A stretch of DNA of 64,000 nucleotides from Adiantum capillus-veneris (Eukaryota > Streptophyta > Polypodiopsida > Polypodiales > Pteridaceae): contig CM043950.1 of the NCBI GenBank assembly GCA_014529385.2, positions 157,433,545 to 157,497,544 of the forward strand, read 5' to 3'. Positions 53,591 to 64,000 of this stretch are shown here, in pieces. The translations under genes and the position numbers were made by a program. The stretch's first letter is position 1, and every line of letters starts with the position of its first letter. The notes under the pieces were generated by a model. That model was not told where the DNA came from. It ran no database searches and saw nothing but the letters and a program-made list of their open reading frames with translations.

Positions 53591-55014
53591 ACAAAGTGGT
53601 ACAATGACGATGCAATGGACTGATGCAACCTGGGACTATGCCGATGACGACGACGGTGATGACGACGACGACTTTAGGGATGAAATCTATGGTCTTCTAA
53701 CTGCTGAAAAACTGCAAATCTTTGGGCTGTTTTGGGTGGCTGAAAATGATTGTTTTGGCTGTGTTTTCGAGGGCTGAATTTAGGGATCCTCTGCAACCAG
53801 CTAGGGCTGAATCTGCTGTCGTGTGGACTGCTGCTGAAATCCAAAAACGCTAATGGGCTGAAATTGGGAACGCTTGATAGTACTACCAAAAACGCTAGGC
53901 AAACTGGAAGGCTGGCGATGTCTGCAAAGCTGGAAAACGCCAGGTCCAGGGAGGTGATGAGGGTGTCCAAAAACGCTAGGCTATGGGAAGCTTGGCGCTT
54001 GAGGGTTCTTGTTGAGAAGAATGTCTGTTGAGCATGTGTTCTACTGCCTCTTCTGTGAGAAAGTGCTAACTTGGGTTTGCTTATATATTAACTTAGCAAA
54101 ATTGCCCTACCTACTTTTGTTGGAAAGTCACTTAAAAATAATGAGTGAAAAATACCAAAAATAGGAAAAATAGGCTAAATGCACTGGAAAATTCCCCTAA
54201 CTGATTCTAATGGATTCTGATGGGAATTCTGATGATCATGTTGTGTGCAACCGAAGGATATGCATCTATGCTAAGTGGCTGGACATGCACGGTCTACGAA
54301 TAGACTCACAAAGTGGTACAATGACGATGCAATGGACTGACGCAACCTAGGACTATGCCGATGACGACGACGACTTTAGGGATGAAATCTGTGGTCTTCT
54401 AACTGCTGAAAAACTGCAAATCTTTGGGCTGTTTTGGGTGGCTGAAAATGACTGTTTTGGCTGTGTTTTCGAGGGCTGAATTTAGGGATCCTCTGCAACC
54501 AGCTAGGGCTGAATCTGCTGTCGTGTGGACTGCTGCTGAAATCCAAAAACGCTAATGGGCTGAAATTGGGAATGCTTGATAGTACTACCAAAAACGCTAG
54601 GCAAACTGGAAGGCTGGCGATGTCTGCAAAGCTGGAAAATGCCAGATCTAGGGAGGTGATGAGGGTGTCCAAAAACGCTAGGCTATGGGAAGCTTGGCGC
54701 TTGAGGGTTCTTGTTGAGAAGAATGTCTGTTGAGCATGTGCTCCTACTGCCTCTTCTGCGAGAAAGTGCTAACTTGGGTTTGCTTATATATTAACTTAGC
54801 AAAATTGCCCTACCTACTGTTTTTGGAAAGTCACTTAAAAATAATAAGTGGAAAATACCAAAAATAGGGAAAATAGGCTAAATGCACTGGAAAATTCCCC
54901 TAACTGATTCTAATGGATTCTGATGGGAATTCTGATGATCATGTTGTGTGCAACCGAAGGATATGCATCTATGCTAAGTGGCTGGACATGCACGGTCTAC
55001 GAATAGACTCACAA
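53591..55014. repeat. 717-bp tandem duplication inside LTR B3
   Basis: ACAAAGTGGTACAATGACG occurs at 53591 and 54308. The two units are nearly identical, with a 15-bp loss in a GACGAC repeat in unit 2. The joint lies at CACAAAGTG. Confidence 0.9.
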
Positions 55015-55120
55015 AAGTGCCAGATCACTTCTAATCTAGACTGACTTGACTGACTGAACCCTAATCATGTTGTAGCTTGTCCACGGACACATAGGGTTGG
55101 ATGTGTCACGTGACACCAAT

Positions 55121-55860
55121 AGAAGAATTCAGATTCATACGAACAACACGAGGAGCTGGAGGAAAGCACTGCGACCAGAAGAGCTTTGCCAGAAGTATGG
55201 GGTAAAGAAAATTGAGAGGATACTAGCAACAATGAATATCTTTTCATTGGCAAAAATAGACCTAAATGCTATATTAACTGACAAAGATCAGGCTGAAAAG
55301 CAAAGGAAGCAATTGCCAAGTCAATTCATTGAACTGAATTTTGGGGAACGACGAGTTCAGCTAACTGGAAGACCAGAAGAACCAGTTGATTCCAGTACGC
55401 CAGCGGCCTCTGAACAAGCACACTCTGGAGAAGTTACTGAAAATCGGAATAGCAGTTCAGAGCTCAGAGGTCCGTCTTGGGATTATGCTAAGGAGTCAAC
55501 CAAAAGAAAGGGTGGTGGGCCTAACTGGTTGCTTCCACATGATCAAGAAATAGAGGAATGGAATTTGGGTTTTGAGGAAAATCCTAGATTGATCAAAGTC
55601 AACAAGCATTTGAATCCGGTAATGAAAGAGAAGGCACAACACATGTTCCAGCAGTACAAAGATGTTTCGCAAATTTGCATGGGAACATATTGATCTCAAG
55701 GGAGTAGATCCAGAGGTATGTCAACATCGAATACCATTGAAACCGGATGCCAGACCAGTGCGGCTGCAACGGTACAGAATGAATCCAAATTATGCTAAGA
55801 AGGTTAAGCAAGAGATCGATAATCTTCTGAAAGTTGGATTCATTACTGAAGTAGCCAGTA
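55121..55860 (+). pseudogene. Element G pol: region upstream of RT
   Basis: It reads LINVNKHLNPVM-like and HRIPLKPDARPVRLQRYRMN, then AKKVKQEIDNLLKVGFITEV, the classic lead-in to a gypsy RT. Confidence 0.82.
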
Positions 55861-55882
55861 TAGTGACTGGTTATTTCCCATT

Positions 55883-56341
55883 GTGGTGGTACCCAAGAAG
55901 AATGGAAAGTTTAGAGTCTGTGTGGATTATCGAAAGCTGAATACTCAGACCATTAAGGATCCCTTTCCATTACCCTTTACGGACATGCAGCTTGACGAAA
56001 TTGCAGGTTATGAGATGTATAGCTTTATGGATGGTTATAGTTGTTATAACCAATTACAGATTGCTCCTGAGGACCGGAGTAAAGTTACTTTTATTACTGA
56101 GTGGGGAGAATTCGTGTATCTGGTTATGCCATTTGGTCCTTGCAATGCTCCAGCGACTTTCCAACGATGTATGATGGAAATATTCAGTGAATTTCTCCAC
56201 CGACTCCTTGCTATATTTATGGATGACTTCACTGTATATTCAACTGAGGATAAGAATTTACTTTTTCTGGAAATGGATTTCCAGCGTTGTCAAGAAAAGC
56301 GGATCTGTTTAAATCCTTTCAAATCTGTTTTCTTGGTCTGA
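55883..56341 (+). pseudogene. Element G reverse transcriptase
   Basis: It reads VVPKKNGKFRVCVDYRKLNT, then YSFMDGYSCYNQLQIAPEDR, VMPFGPCNAPATFQRCMMEI and the catalytic LAIFMDDFTVYS. The sequence is unlike the chromoviruses here and closer to the Athila/Tat-like side of Ty3/gypsy. A TGA ends the frame at 56339. Confidence 0.9.
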
Positions 56342-56998
56342 AAAGGACAACTACTGGGACATATAGTGTCCAAAAATGGTATAGAAATGGCCAACGACAA
56401 GATTCAATGTGTCCAATAGGCCAAGGCACCCCACAATGCATGAGAGTTAAGTTCTTTCTTGGAATATATCAATTTCTATAGAAGATTTGTGCATAAGTTT
56501 GCTTTTCAGACATTACTTTTGTATGAGCTCACAAAGAAGAACAGCAAGTTCATTTGGACTGCTAAATGTTAGGAAAGCTTTCAAAGTTTGAAGAATGCTA
56601 TTATCAGTAAGTCGGTACTTCAATAACCGAATTGGGATGTCATTTTTCATGTACATGTAGACGCTCCAGGACTGGCGATGGGAGCAATATTAGCTCAGCC
56701 AAAAGAGAGGACTAATTATCCAGTGTATTTTGTCAGCCGAAGATTCAGTCAAGTTGAACAAGGATATACAATTACTGAAAGAGAAGCCCTAGGAATGGTT
56801 TTCAGTGCTACTAAATTTCGACACTATTTACTGGACAAGCTATTTCATTTTTATGTGGATCATCAGGCATTATTATTTTTTATTAACAAGCCATTATTCA
56901 AGGCAGACTGATAAGATGGATGATGTTCCTGATGGAGTTTGAATTTCGCATTTTTCATAAGCCCAATAAAACCCATTGTGGTGATGATTTCCTGTCCA
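56342..56998 (+). pseudogene. Element G RNase H
   Basis: It reads MGAILAQPKERTNYPVYFVS, YTITEREALGMVFSATKF and FYVDHQALLFFINKP, with stops before and after. Confidence 0.85.
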
Positions 56999-58430
56999 GG
57001 AGTAAGGATGGCTACTCTAAGGCATCCTTGAGAGATGATGCCAGTGGATGCAGAACTGTTTCAGATGACAGGTGAGGAAACGACTCATCCAGAGTTGTAT
57101 GATGTATATCAGTTCCTTTCTAAGGAAGAATTCCCAGAAAACGGGACTCAGAATCAAAAGAAGGCTCTGATTATTAAGAGTCTGAAGTTCACCATCATTG
57201 GTGGATCACTTTACACACTGGGAGTAGATGGGGTTCTTCGAAGATGTGTGCCTATGGAAGGGAGAATGCAAGTTATTTCAGAAGCACATGATGGGGATTC
57301 TGGAGAACATTTCTTCACTGATATTACTTACAAGAAGATTTTGCAAGCTGGATTGTGGTGGCAAACTTTAATATCTGATGTTAGAAGCTTTTGTAAAACA
57401 TGTGATATAGGCTAGAGGATAGGCAGACCCACAGCAACAGATATGACTCCTCTAACTCCACTCCAGCCACTGGGAGTATTTATGAAATGGAGTCTGGATT
57501 TCATGGGTCCATTCAAGAAAATTACTCCAAGGAAGAATCGGTATATATTGATGGCCACTTGTTATGTCACCAAATGGGTGGAAGCTAAGGCTCTTCCCGA
57601 CAACACCGCGAAGTCCACTGTAGTATTCTTATTTGAAAATATTATCTGCCCATATGGATATCCTGTGGAGATTGTGTCTGATCAAGGAACACACTTCATA
57701 AATGATACTATGGACATTCTAATGGAAATGTTGCATCGGAAATCAACACCATATTATCCTAGATGCAATGGGCAAGCAGAGAGCAGTAACAAATCAATCA
57801 AGACTATTCTCACTAAGATTGTGCAAAAGGAGCCATACCAGTGGGATCTGAAGCTCCAAACTGCTCTCTGGGTATATAGAACAGCTTATAAGATCACCAC
57901 TGGACTAACACCATTTAGAATGGTGTATGGCACTAAAGCTGTCGTGCTTATGAATTTGTAATTCCCAGTCTCCCGATGGCAGTAGAGTATGGATTGGATT
58001 TTAATCACAATCTTAGACAGAGACTGGCGGAGTTAAAACAGTTGGATGAGTTAAGACAGAGGGCTATGCTAGAACAAGAAATTGTTCAGCAAAGAAGGAA
58101 ACACTGGCATGATAGACGAATCAAAGTTAGGGAGTTTCAAAAAGGAGATTTGGTTCTGCTCTATCAATATAAACTGGGTCCTAAGAAACCAAACTTAAAG
58201 ATAGCTTGAGCTGGTCCATATGAAGTCGATTGTGTGTTTTCCAATGGCACAGTAAGATTGAAAGATTTATCTGGATTACTGCTGCCAAGTGTTTATAATG
58301 GGGCCAAAATCAAGCTATATTATTCAAACGACAAAGAGACTTACAGGGAAGATGATACTGGTATTCTGGGAACTGAAGACCATGAAAATTCAGAATCGGC
58401 TATTTTAAGCCTTTTCCATGTACAAACAGT
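56999..58430 (+). pseudogene. Element G integrase and C-terminal region
   Basis: The zinc part is AHDGDSGEHFFTDITYKKIL to FCKTCDIG, stopped by TAG at 57413. The core carries SLDFMGPF, VSDQGTHF and CNGQAESSN (Asp-Asp-Glu). The C-terminal part reads FQKGDLVLLYQYKLGPKKP. There is no chromodomain. The frame runs to the H1 insertion and resumes after it for about 17 codons to a stop near 59960. Confidence 0.88.
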
Positions 58431-58435
58431 ACCAG

Positions 58436-59909
58436 TGAAACCGGCCTGTACTTTCAAAAAGGGCGGTAGACTTTACTTCAAACCTTGATTTAGCTTTCAC
58501 CCATTATTAGTCATCTATTCTACCTGTACTTTCAAGACACAACACGGGGGAAAGGGATACAGGCTGCTAGAATGCACCTGTATGAGAAGACCGACACCAA
58601 ATTGGCCCCTAACTTAGGCGCCCCTTTCGGTATTTCTTTATTGTTTAAAAGAGGGAATAAACGCTGTCGTTCCCTACAAGCTGCCCCATACAAGCTTGGC
58701 TGAATTTCAACTATTCCGGCCCGATTTCGGCAACATAACTGTACTAGGACCCTTCACAATCAGTATTCCCACGCATTGAATGACTTTCCCGACGCATACG
58801 GGCACTTTGCAAAACCTGGCGAGAATCTGCAGCACGCTGAATTCTCTGTTTTCAGCCCCGAAAATGCGCCTCACCTGTACAGCGGTCCCCTCGCGTCCCC
58901 GAACCTCTTGGGGGTATTAGGGACCGTTTAGGGCCAAAACCCTAAACCTGCAAAAATACACAGCAGGCTGTAATTTACTGTTTCGGGCTCCGTTTCGCAT
59001 GCCGGTCGCATCCGTAGCAAGTCCTCGAGCTCCCGCACCTGTAGGGCTACTTGCCCTTTGAATCAGACGAGATTTCTGGCGTGAAACCTCTCCGAATTCA
59101 CCTGTACCTGCGGGGGATTAGCCGCTAGCTAATCCAGTACCTGTGCAAGAGGCTCTTGCCTCGGCAATCGCGCATGAACCCACACATCTGTACATTGGTC
59201 AATTGAAAAGTCCACTAGAGGGGCATAACATATTGCCATAGAGGAGAGAGAGGGCAGTGCGTAGCATGCAGGGCATCACTCCTGGCACCGCACTGTACAT
59301 AAGAGGGAAAGGAAGCACTCCATAGCTCTTAACCTGTGACAAAAATCTGCAAATGAGCCTCTCCCAGCTTAAAATTCAGCGCCACCTTCTCTTGCATGAG
59401 GAAAGTGCACCAGAATGTGCCACTTGGCGCATTTACAAGCATTTTCCCGTTTCGGGGTTGCCGCCTAAAAATATCCTGACCGGTTGTTCAGTTGACTTCG
59501 TGGCAGAGTAATAAAATGTTCCCCTTGTCATTCCGGAGGTAATGACGCGGACACATTTTCAGGTCCCAAAATAGCAGTTCCCTAAATTTTAGGAGATGCT
59601 GCCATTGTATCTTTCTACGTCATCCGACCCTCTTTGTACACTGCAGCCACATCAAAAACTGAAATGTAGCCTATGTAGCAAAGGATTCCACTTTGGCTAG
59701 TCAATGACCCCACTTTGGCTAACCATAGTCCTTGTCCAACCTTAGTGCTCTCTTGCCCTCAAGCCTTGACTCCCTCTGGACAGTTCCACACTAGCTATGC
59801 AATGCAGGGCAGTTAGATTTCCCGAGGGGTGTTTCCAAAAAGTGAAAGTAAATAAATAATAAGAAAGAAATCAACAAAAAGGATAGATAGTAGTCACACG
59901 CTGGTGACA
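58436..59909 (-). mobile_element. Solo LTR, family H (H1), TSD ACCAG
   Basis: Minus strand from TGTCACCAGCG at 59909 to GGTTTCA at 58436; ACCAG at 58431-58435 and 59910-59914. The shared LTR box is at 58616-58636 and the hairpins at 59115-59135 and 59149-59162. Confidence 0.93.
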
Positions 59910-60735
59910 ACCAGAGCCAATCAAAGGGTCAGAAAAGTCTCAGCATGACAAAACCATGTGAGTAGCAGAATCAGTAAAGTGTCAAATCCAATATCAATTT
60001 TTATGGGGAAAAGGGTCAGTGGGATTGTCTGTGATAATTATTTCAAGGAACATGGAGAGTATTAGCCAATGCATGCATGCCACGTCATTGGCGGTGCACA
60101 GAATTCTAGGAACGGTAACTGGTGGAGCTTTTATAGCTCGAACGCGTATAACAATAAGGCGAGTAAGCATTTTTCCTCATAAGTCTCCTGTGCAACGTTT
60201 GTCTGTTGTTACACATTCGCCATCACCAAGCTCTGAAGCTTCTTCGCTACAACCACAAACTTCTTCATCCAAAGCATCTGTCGATTGTTGTCTGTCTTTA
60301 CCAGACACACCTGGATACAGATTTGAATATTCAAGTAAGTCTTCTTCTTCTACAGATTCATCGTCTTCACCGTGTATGGACAGAAGAAAAATGTCGGAGA
60401 AGATGCAAGACACTATAAACAAAACTTTGGCACTTATCACCTCTATCAAAGCTTATATATACCTAGATGAATCCACGATAGGCCCAGATTCACCCTTAAA
60501 AGGAAAGTGCAAGGTATAGACCCATAGTAGTCACCCACACGACAATATAACCATCAGCTCCATCATGCATAGTATTGACTAAATACCACGACATCCCCAC
60601 TAACGTCGTCAGTGCCCAATCGTGGGTGTAGAACTAGGTACTAACAAATGCTCCCGAACACAACCCACACCCCACACACACACACACACACACACATGAG
60701 CATACATCAACACAAAGTTCAGCGTATTGAGTTTC
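59910..60735 (+). other. Element G 3' end, a Ser-rich open frame and a (CA)n tract
   Basis: G coding ends near 59960. A purine-rich TATGGGGAAAAGGG at 60003-60015 could be a polypurine tract. A 166-codon frame at 60019-60519 is Ser-rich and unrecognised; it may be LTR sequence or a host exon. A (CA)n tract lies at about 60670-60695. Confidence 0.4.
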
Positions 60736-62202
60736 TGAAACCGGCCCGTAGGGCGCTAAGCGTTGGCTTTCACCCGAAATTCTTTACTTTAGACACACAC
60801 ACAGAGCACTTTGTAAAGGAGACCTCTAACGGGAATTAACACTTAATCACACACACGGCTCGGAAGCTAGAATGCTCCGAGCAGATGCCGACAACCTGTA
60901 GGCCCAAAAATTGGCGTCCCTTTTGGTATTTCGTTATTCTTTAGGAGGGTAAATGTACAGAGAAGAGTCCTGGGAATCCTTTGACTGTATCCCACTAGAT
61001 ACCACCTATTTTGGCCAAATTTCGGTAGCATAACAGCCCCTAAACTTGCGCGAAACCAATTCCCCTGTTGGAACTCGCTTCTACTGGCGTATACCCTCTG
61101 ATTCCTGCCCAAAAACAGTAAATTCAGCACGCTGTATTTACTGGTTTTTGCCCTGTTTTCAGCCCCAAACACTCCCCTAACTGTCCTCTGCCAGTGGGGC
61201 ACGATTCCCAAAGGTTCTGGCGCCCGTATGGCTGAAAAACAGTAAAATTACAACGCATACACAGCGCTGATTTTGCACCTGTATGGTGAGGTTATGACCC
61301 TCACCTGTGCCTGCTTTGGAGTAGCAGCTAGCTACCCCTGTTCCTGCTCAAGGAGGCTCTTGCCTCAGCACAAAAGCATGAACCCACACAGCTGTACATC
61401 AGTCAAATGAGGAGCCCTCTTGTGGGGCATCACATAACTGAACGTAGGGGGGAGAGAGAGCAGTGTGTAGTGTGCAGGGCATCACTCCTAGCACCACACT
61501 GTACATGAGAGGGAAAGGAAGCACTCCATAGCTCTTAACCTGTGACAAAAGCTGAAATGAGGCCTCTCCCAGCTTAAAAATCAGCGCCCATTTTTCTGCA
61601 AGGGGAAAGTTCATGAAAAATCGCATTTACAAGCATTTGCCCGTTTCGGGTTAGCCGCTTAAAAATATCATGACCGGTTGCCCAGTTGACTTCGCGACAG
61701 AGTTGTAAAATGTTCCCCTAGTCATACCGGAGGTAATGACGCGAACACATTTCACGGCCCAAAATAGCAGTTCCCTAAATTTTAGGAGATGCTTCCGTTG
61801 GGCTCCCACTGGTCTTCTGACCATCTATCCTCATTGGGACCGCATCCAAAAGTGCAATGTGGCCCAACTATCGGATACTTTTTGTTGGTAGTCCCACCTT
61901 GACTTTACGCCTTAATTGAGTTCTCTTCCTAGTATCCACCAACTTGCTAAGTGCGACGGGGGGACCTATATGATCTTGCTCTGAGCCTAGACATCTTCTT
62001 ACCATACGAATTCCGATGCCGACCACTACCCATCTGCGGGTGAAACTACCGTTCACATTGGCCATGCAATGTCCGACCGTTTGCTACTTCAAGAAGAGGG
62101 TCTCAAAAATAAAACAAAACCCCTTGGAAAGAAACCAACAACTAAAGTTAGCAGTTGCCACGTCCTCGTGACATAGTTAACAGTTGCCACATCCCCGTGA
62201 CA
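60736..62202 (-). repeat. Element I 3' LTR
   Basis: The minus strand starts TGTCACGGGGATGTGG and ends CCGGTTTCA. The first 30 bp are repeated once in tandem (second TGTCACGAGGACGTGG start at about 62172). The shared LTR box is at 60912-60932 and the hairpins at 61318-61338 and 61353-61366. Confidence 0.9.
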
Positions 62203-62373
62203 TACCCCCCTCTTGAAATCGCAAACGTCCTCGATTGCATACCATAAATACACGCCACTGATGATCTTGTGCTATTAAGACTCTTTTATCATCGCATGTA
62301 TCTACAAGAAAGGTCATAGCATATAGATACAAATGACTTAATGAGGCCTTCATACTTTTGTCATTTCCATCTA

Positions 62374-63186
62374 TTACACTGAATTCATATGTACATTTGA
62401 TGTACTAGCTCTATCATTACCCCTCCTTTGCACACGTTGGGTTGGGGCATAAGTAGGCTGTAACCCAAAGGCTTCAAGGTAAAGCTGCAATACATTTGGT
62501 GACTCTGACAGTTCATGCTCTTCCATCCACTTTGCATCCATAGGCGGATAGTTCTTGAACTTCACCAAATAGCGTCTTGCAACTTGTCCTTTAACTTTTC
62601 TGTCCTTATGTGCCAAAACTTGCTCAGGTACGAGGATCTCATCAAGTTCCTCAACTTCAAGCTGATCCTCATCTGGCATATCTTCTAGCACATCACCCAC
62701 GAAGGGTCTTAGAAGACTCACGTGAAACGCATTATGAATCTTCCATGCATCAGGCAATTTCAGCCTGTAAGCCACATCGTTGATCTTGTCAAGCACTTGA
62801 AAAGGCCCATAGTAATGCATGCTGAGCTTAGGAAACAGCCGTTCCTTGCCCTTCATCTTCTTTAACCTTGCCTTTTCGAACCTTAACAGAACCCAATCAC
62901 CAGGTGATAGTAACAATTCACGACAGTGACGATCAGCAGCCTTTTTCTGCTTTGCTTGAGTCTTCTCCAAGGCAACTTTAATCTTCTTATACATCTCATC
63001 CATGTTCTCAACATATCGATCTGCCTCAAAGATCTTGTCCTTTTGTATGCAAAATGGGAGGAACCTTTTTGCCGCCTTCAACAATTTCAAAAGGTGCTTT
63101 GCCAGTAGACGAATGCACCGTATTATTGTACGCATACTCAAGCATAGGCAAATATTATTCCCACTTGCCCTTATTATCTGACACAT
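62374..63186 (-). pseudogene. Element I integrase C-terminus and chromodomain
   Basis: It reads KIKVALEKTQAKQKKAADRH, SMHYYGPFQVLDKINDVAYR, NAFHVSLLRPFVGDV and RRYLVKFKNYPPMDAKWMEE. It is open to a stop at 62374-62376. A frameshift links it to the frame upstream. Confidence 0.9.
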
Positions 63187-63868
63187 AGCATTTCACCAGA
63201 TCTAAGACAGTAGAATTAGCCTCTTCTAACTGTCCATCAGTTTGTGGATGAAACGAAGACGAAAACTTGAGCGTAGTGCCCATGTTCTCAAACGATCCTC
63301 TCCAGAACAAACTGGTCATGCGAGGATCATGATCACTGATAATCGATTGTGGCATACCATGGTACTTAAACACATAGTACATAAACGAACGTGCCATCTG
63401 ATCAGATTTTATCTTCTTCCTGACAGGGATAAAATGGGCTTGCTTGCTAAACCTGCAGATAATGGTCCATATACCATCACTTCCTGTTGGCGTCCTTGGA
63501 AGATCAAAGATAAAGTCCATAGCAATGCTTTCCCATGGCTTATCCGGAATCGGCAGTGGTTGTAACAACCCTGGTGCCTTTTGCCTGTCAAACTTGACCT
63601 TTTGGCAAACTATGCATGCTAGCACAACGGCATCCACATCTCTCCTCAAGGTAGGCCAATAGAAGAATGTCTCTACCGCTTTAATTGTTGCATCAATGCC
63701 ACGATGCCCTGCATACGGTGGGACATGACTCTCTTCCATGACCTTATGTCCCAGTGGCCTAGTGACACAAAGTCTGCCATGCATCATCATAAAACCATCT
63801 CTGAGGAGGTAAGTGCTCATGATGTTGCCTCTCTTGTAACTGTTCAAAGATCCTTGCAAAATCTTCAT
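63155..63868 (-). pseudogene. Element I integrase zinc part and catalytic core
   Basis: It has VPPYAGHRGIDATIKAVETF and CIVCQKVKFDRQ (the HHCC site). The core has SIAMDFIFDLPRTPTG, SIISDHDPRMTSLFW and TDGQLEEANST with the Asp-Asp-Glu residues. Overall close to element A. Confidence 0.92.
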
Positions 63869-64000
63869 CAGCAGTATACTGTTCCTTCATGTCATCTAAC
63901 TCATGATGATAAAGAATTGACACAGCTGAAATTTGTGGCTTTCTTGATAACGCATCAGCCACAACATTCTTCTTGCCTTCCACATGCATAATCTGGAAGT
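63759..64000 (-). pseudogene. Element I RNase H end
   Basis: It reads GKKNVVADALSRKPQISAVS as in element A, then shifts frame near 63800 into the integrase frame. The rest lies outside the window. Confidence 0.85.

Larger units (their letters stand above)
51066..55115 (-). mobile_element. Solo LTR, family B (B3), in element G, carrying F2
   Basis: The plus strand starts TGTTAGGTGCAGCGG and ends GTGTCACGTGACA. The flanks are CCAGT (51061-51065) and CCAAT (55116-55120), one mismatch. It is enlarged by the F2 insertion (51182-53431) and by a 717-bp tandem duplication. Confidence 0.88.
60736..64000 (-). mobile_element. Element I: chromovirus, cut by window end
   Basis: The 3' LTR is followed on the minus-strand upstream side by a purine tract AAGAGGGGGGTA and pol. 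It is closely related to element A in protein, and its LTR matches family H. Confidence 0.92.

Noticed and set aside
40430-60735. 3' LTR of element G at about 60020
   Set aside because: A purine tract is present, but I could not align the following DNA with the proposed 5' LTR.

Overview
The window looks like nuclear DNA of a land plant with a large, repeat-filled genome. A gymnosperm or a fern would fit, but the sequence alone does not name the species. The only clear host gene is on the minus strand. Five GT-AG exons (21280-21517, 21026-21159, 20073-20147, 288-389, 97-206) join in frame into most of a plant 4-hydroxy-tetrahydrodipicolinate reductase (DAPB, plastid lysine biosynthesis). Both ends of the gene lie outside the recognised exons. 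One intron is 19.7 kb long. The DNA from 21518 to 64000 is upstream of the first exon seen, and may be intron or intergenic.

Almost everything else is transposable elements, many nested, and most insertions are marked by exact target-site duplications (TSDs). Inside the 19.7-kb intron (390-20072), three non-LTR (LINE) copies lie head to tail on the minus strand, separated by (CT)n tracts. The longest, LINE1, is split by a solo LTR at 3943-4615 (TSD GACAA), a solo LTR at 6681-8137 (TSD CCTGA) and a complete Ty3/gypsy chromovirus, element A, at 8446-16479 (TSD GATGC). Removing these restores continuous ORF1 and endonuclease reading.

From 22.5 to 30 kb lie a minus-strand gypsy remnant (L) holding a solo LTR (23041-25029), which itself holds another solo LTR (23182-24458), and two plus-strand gypsy remnants (J, K) sharing one LTR (27918-28604). 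From 30206 to 37324 lies a minus-strand gypsy (C, TSD GGAGT) that has lost its pol region; a solo LTR of its own family sits in its gag/protease region and a 1.36-kb hAT transposon sits in its 5' LTR. From 37.3 to 41 kb are microsatellites, a probable SINE, a 234-bp tandem duplication, a 660-bp hAT MITE, and an LTR with an iMet primer site.

From about 41 to 60 kb one old plus-strand non-chromovirus gypsy (G) is broken by a complete chromovirus F1 (41398-48788, TSD GGTAG), a solo LTR (51066-55115) that itself carries F2 (51182-53431, TSD AAAGT), and a solo LTR (58436-59909, TSD ACCAG). The window ends inside a minus-strand chromovirus I (60736 to beyond 64000).

The most interesting signals are not genes. 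A nearly identical box, ATACCGAAAGGGGCGCCA, occurs in 12 LTR copies of otherwise different families, always 137-187 bp before the LTR 3' end. Two small LTR hairpins show compensatory base changes between families. One LTR family carries 3-4 copies of a 44-bp repeat with a TGACGTGGCA bZIP-type site. F1 carries an inverted-and-duplicated template-switch scar in RNase H. No tRNA, rRNA or CRISPR array was seen.
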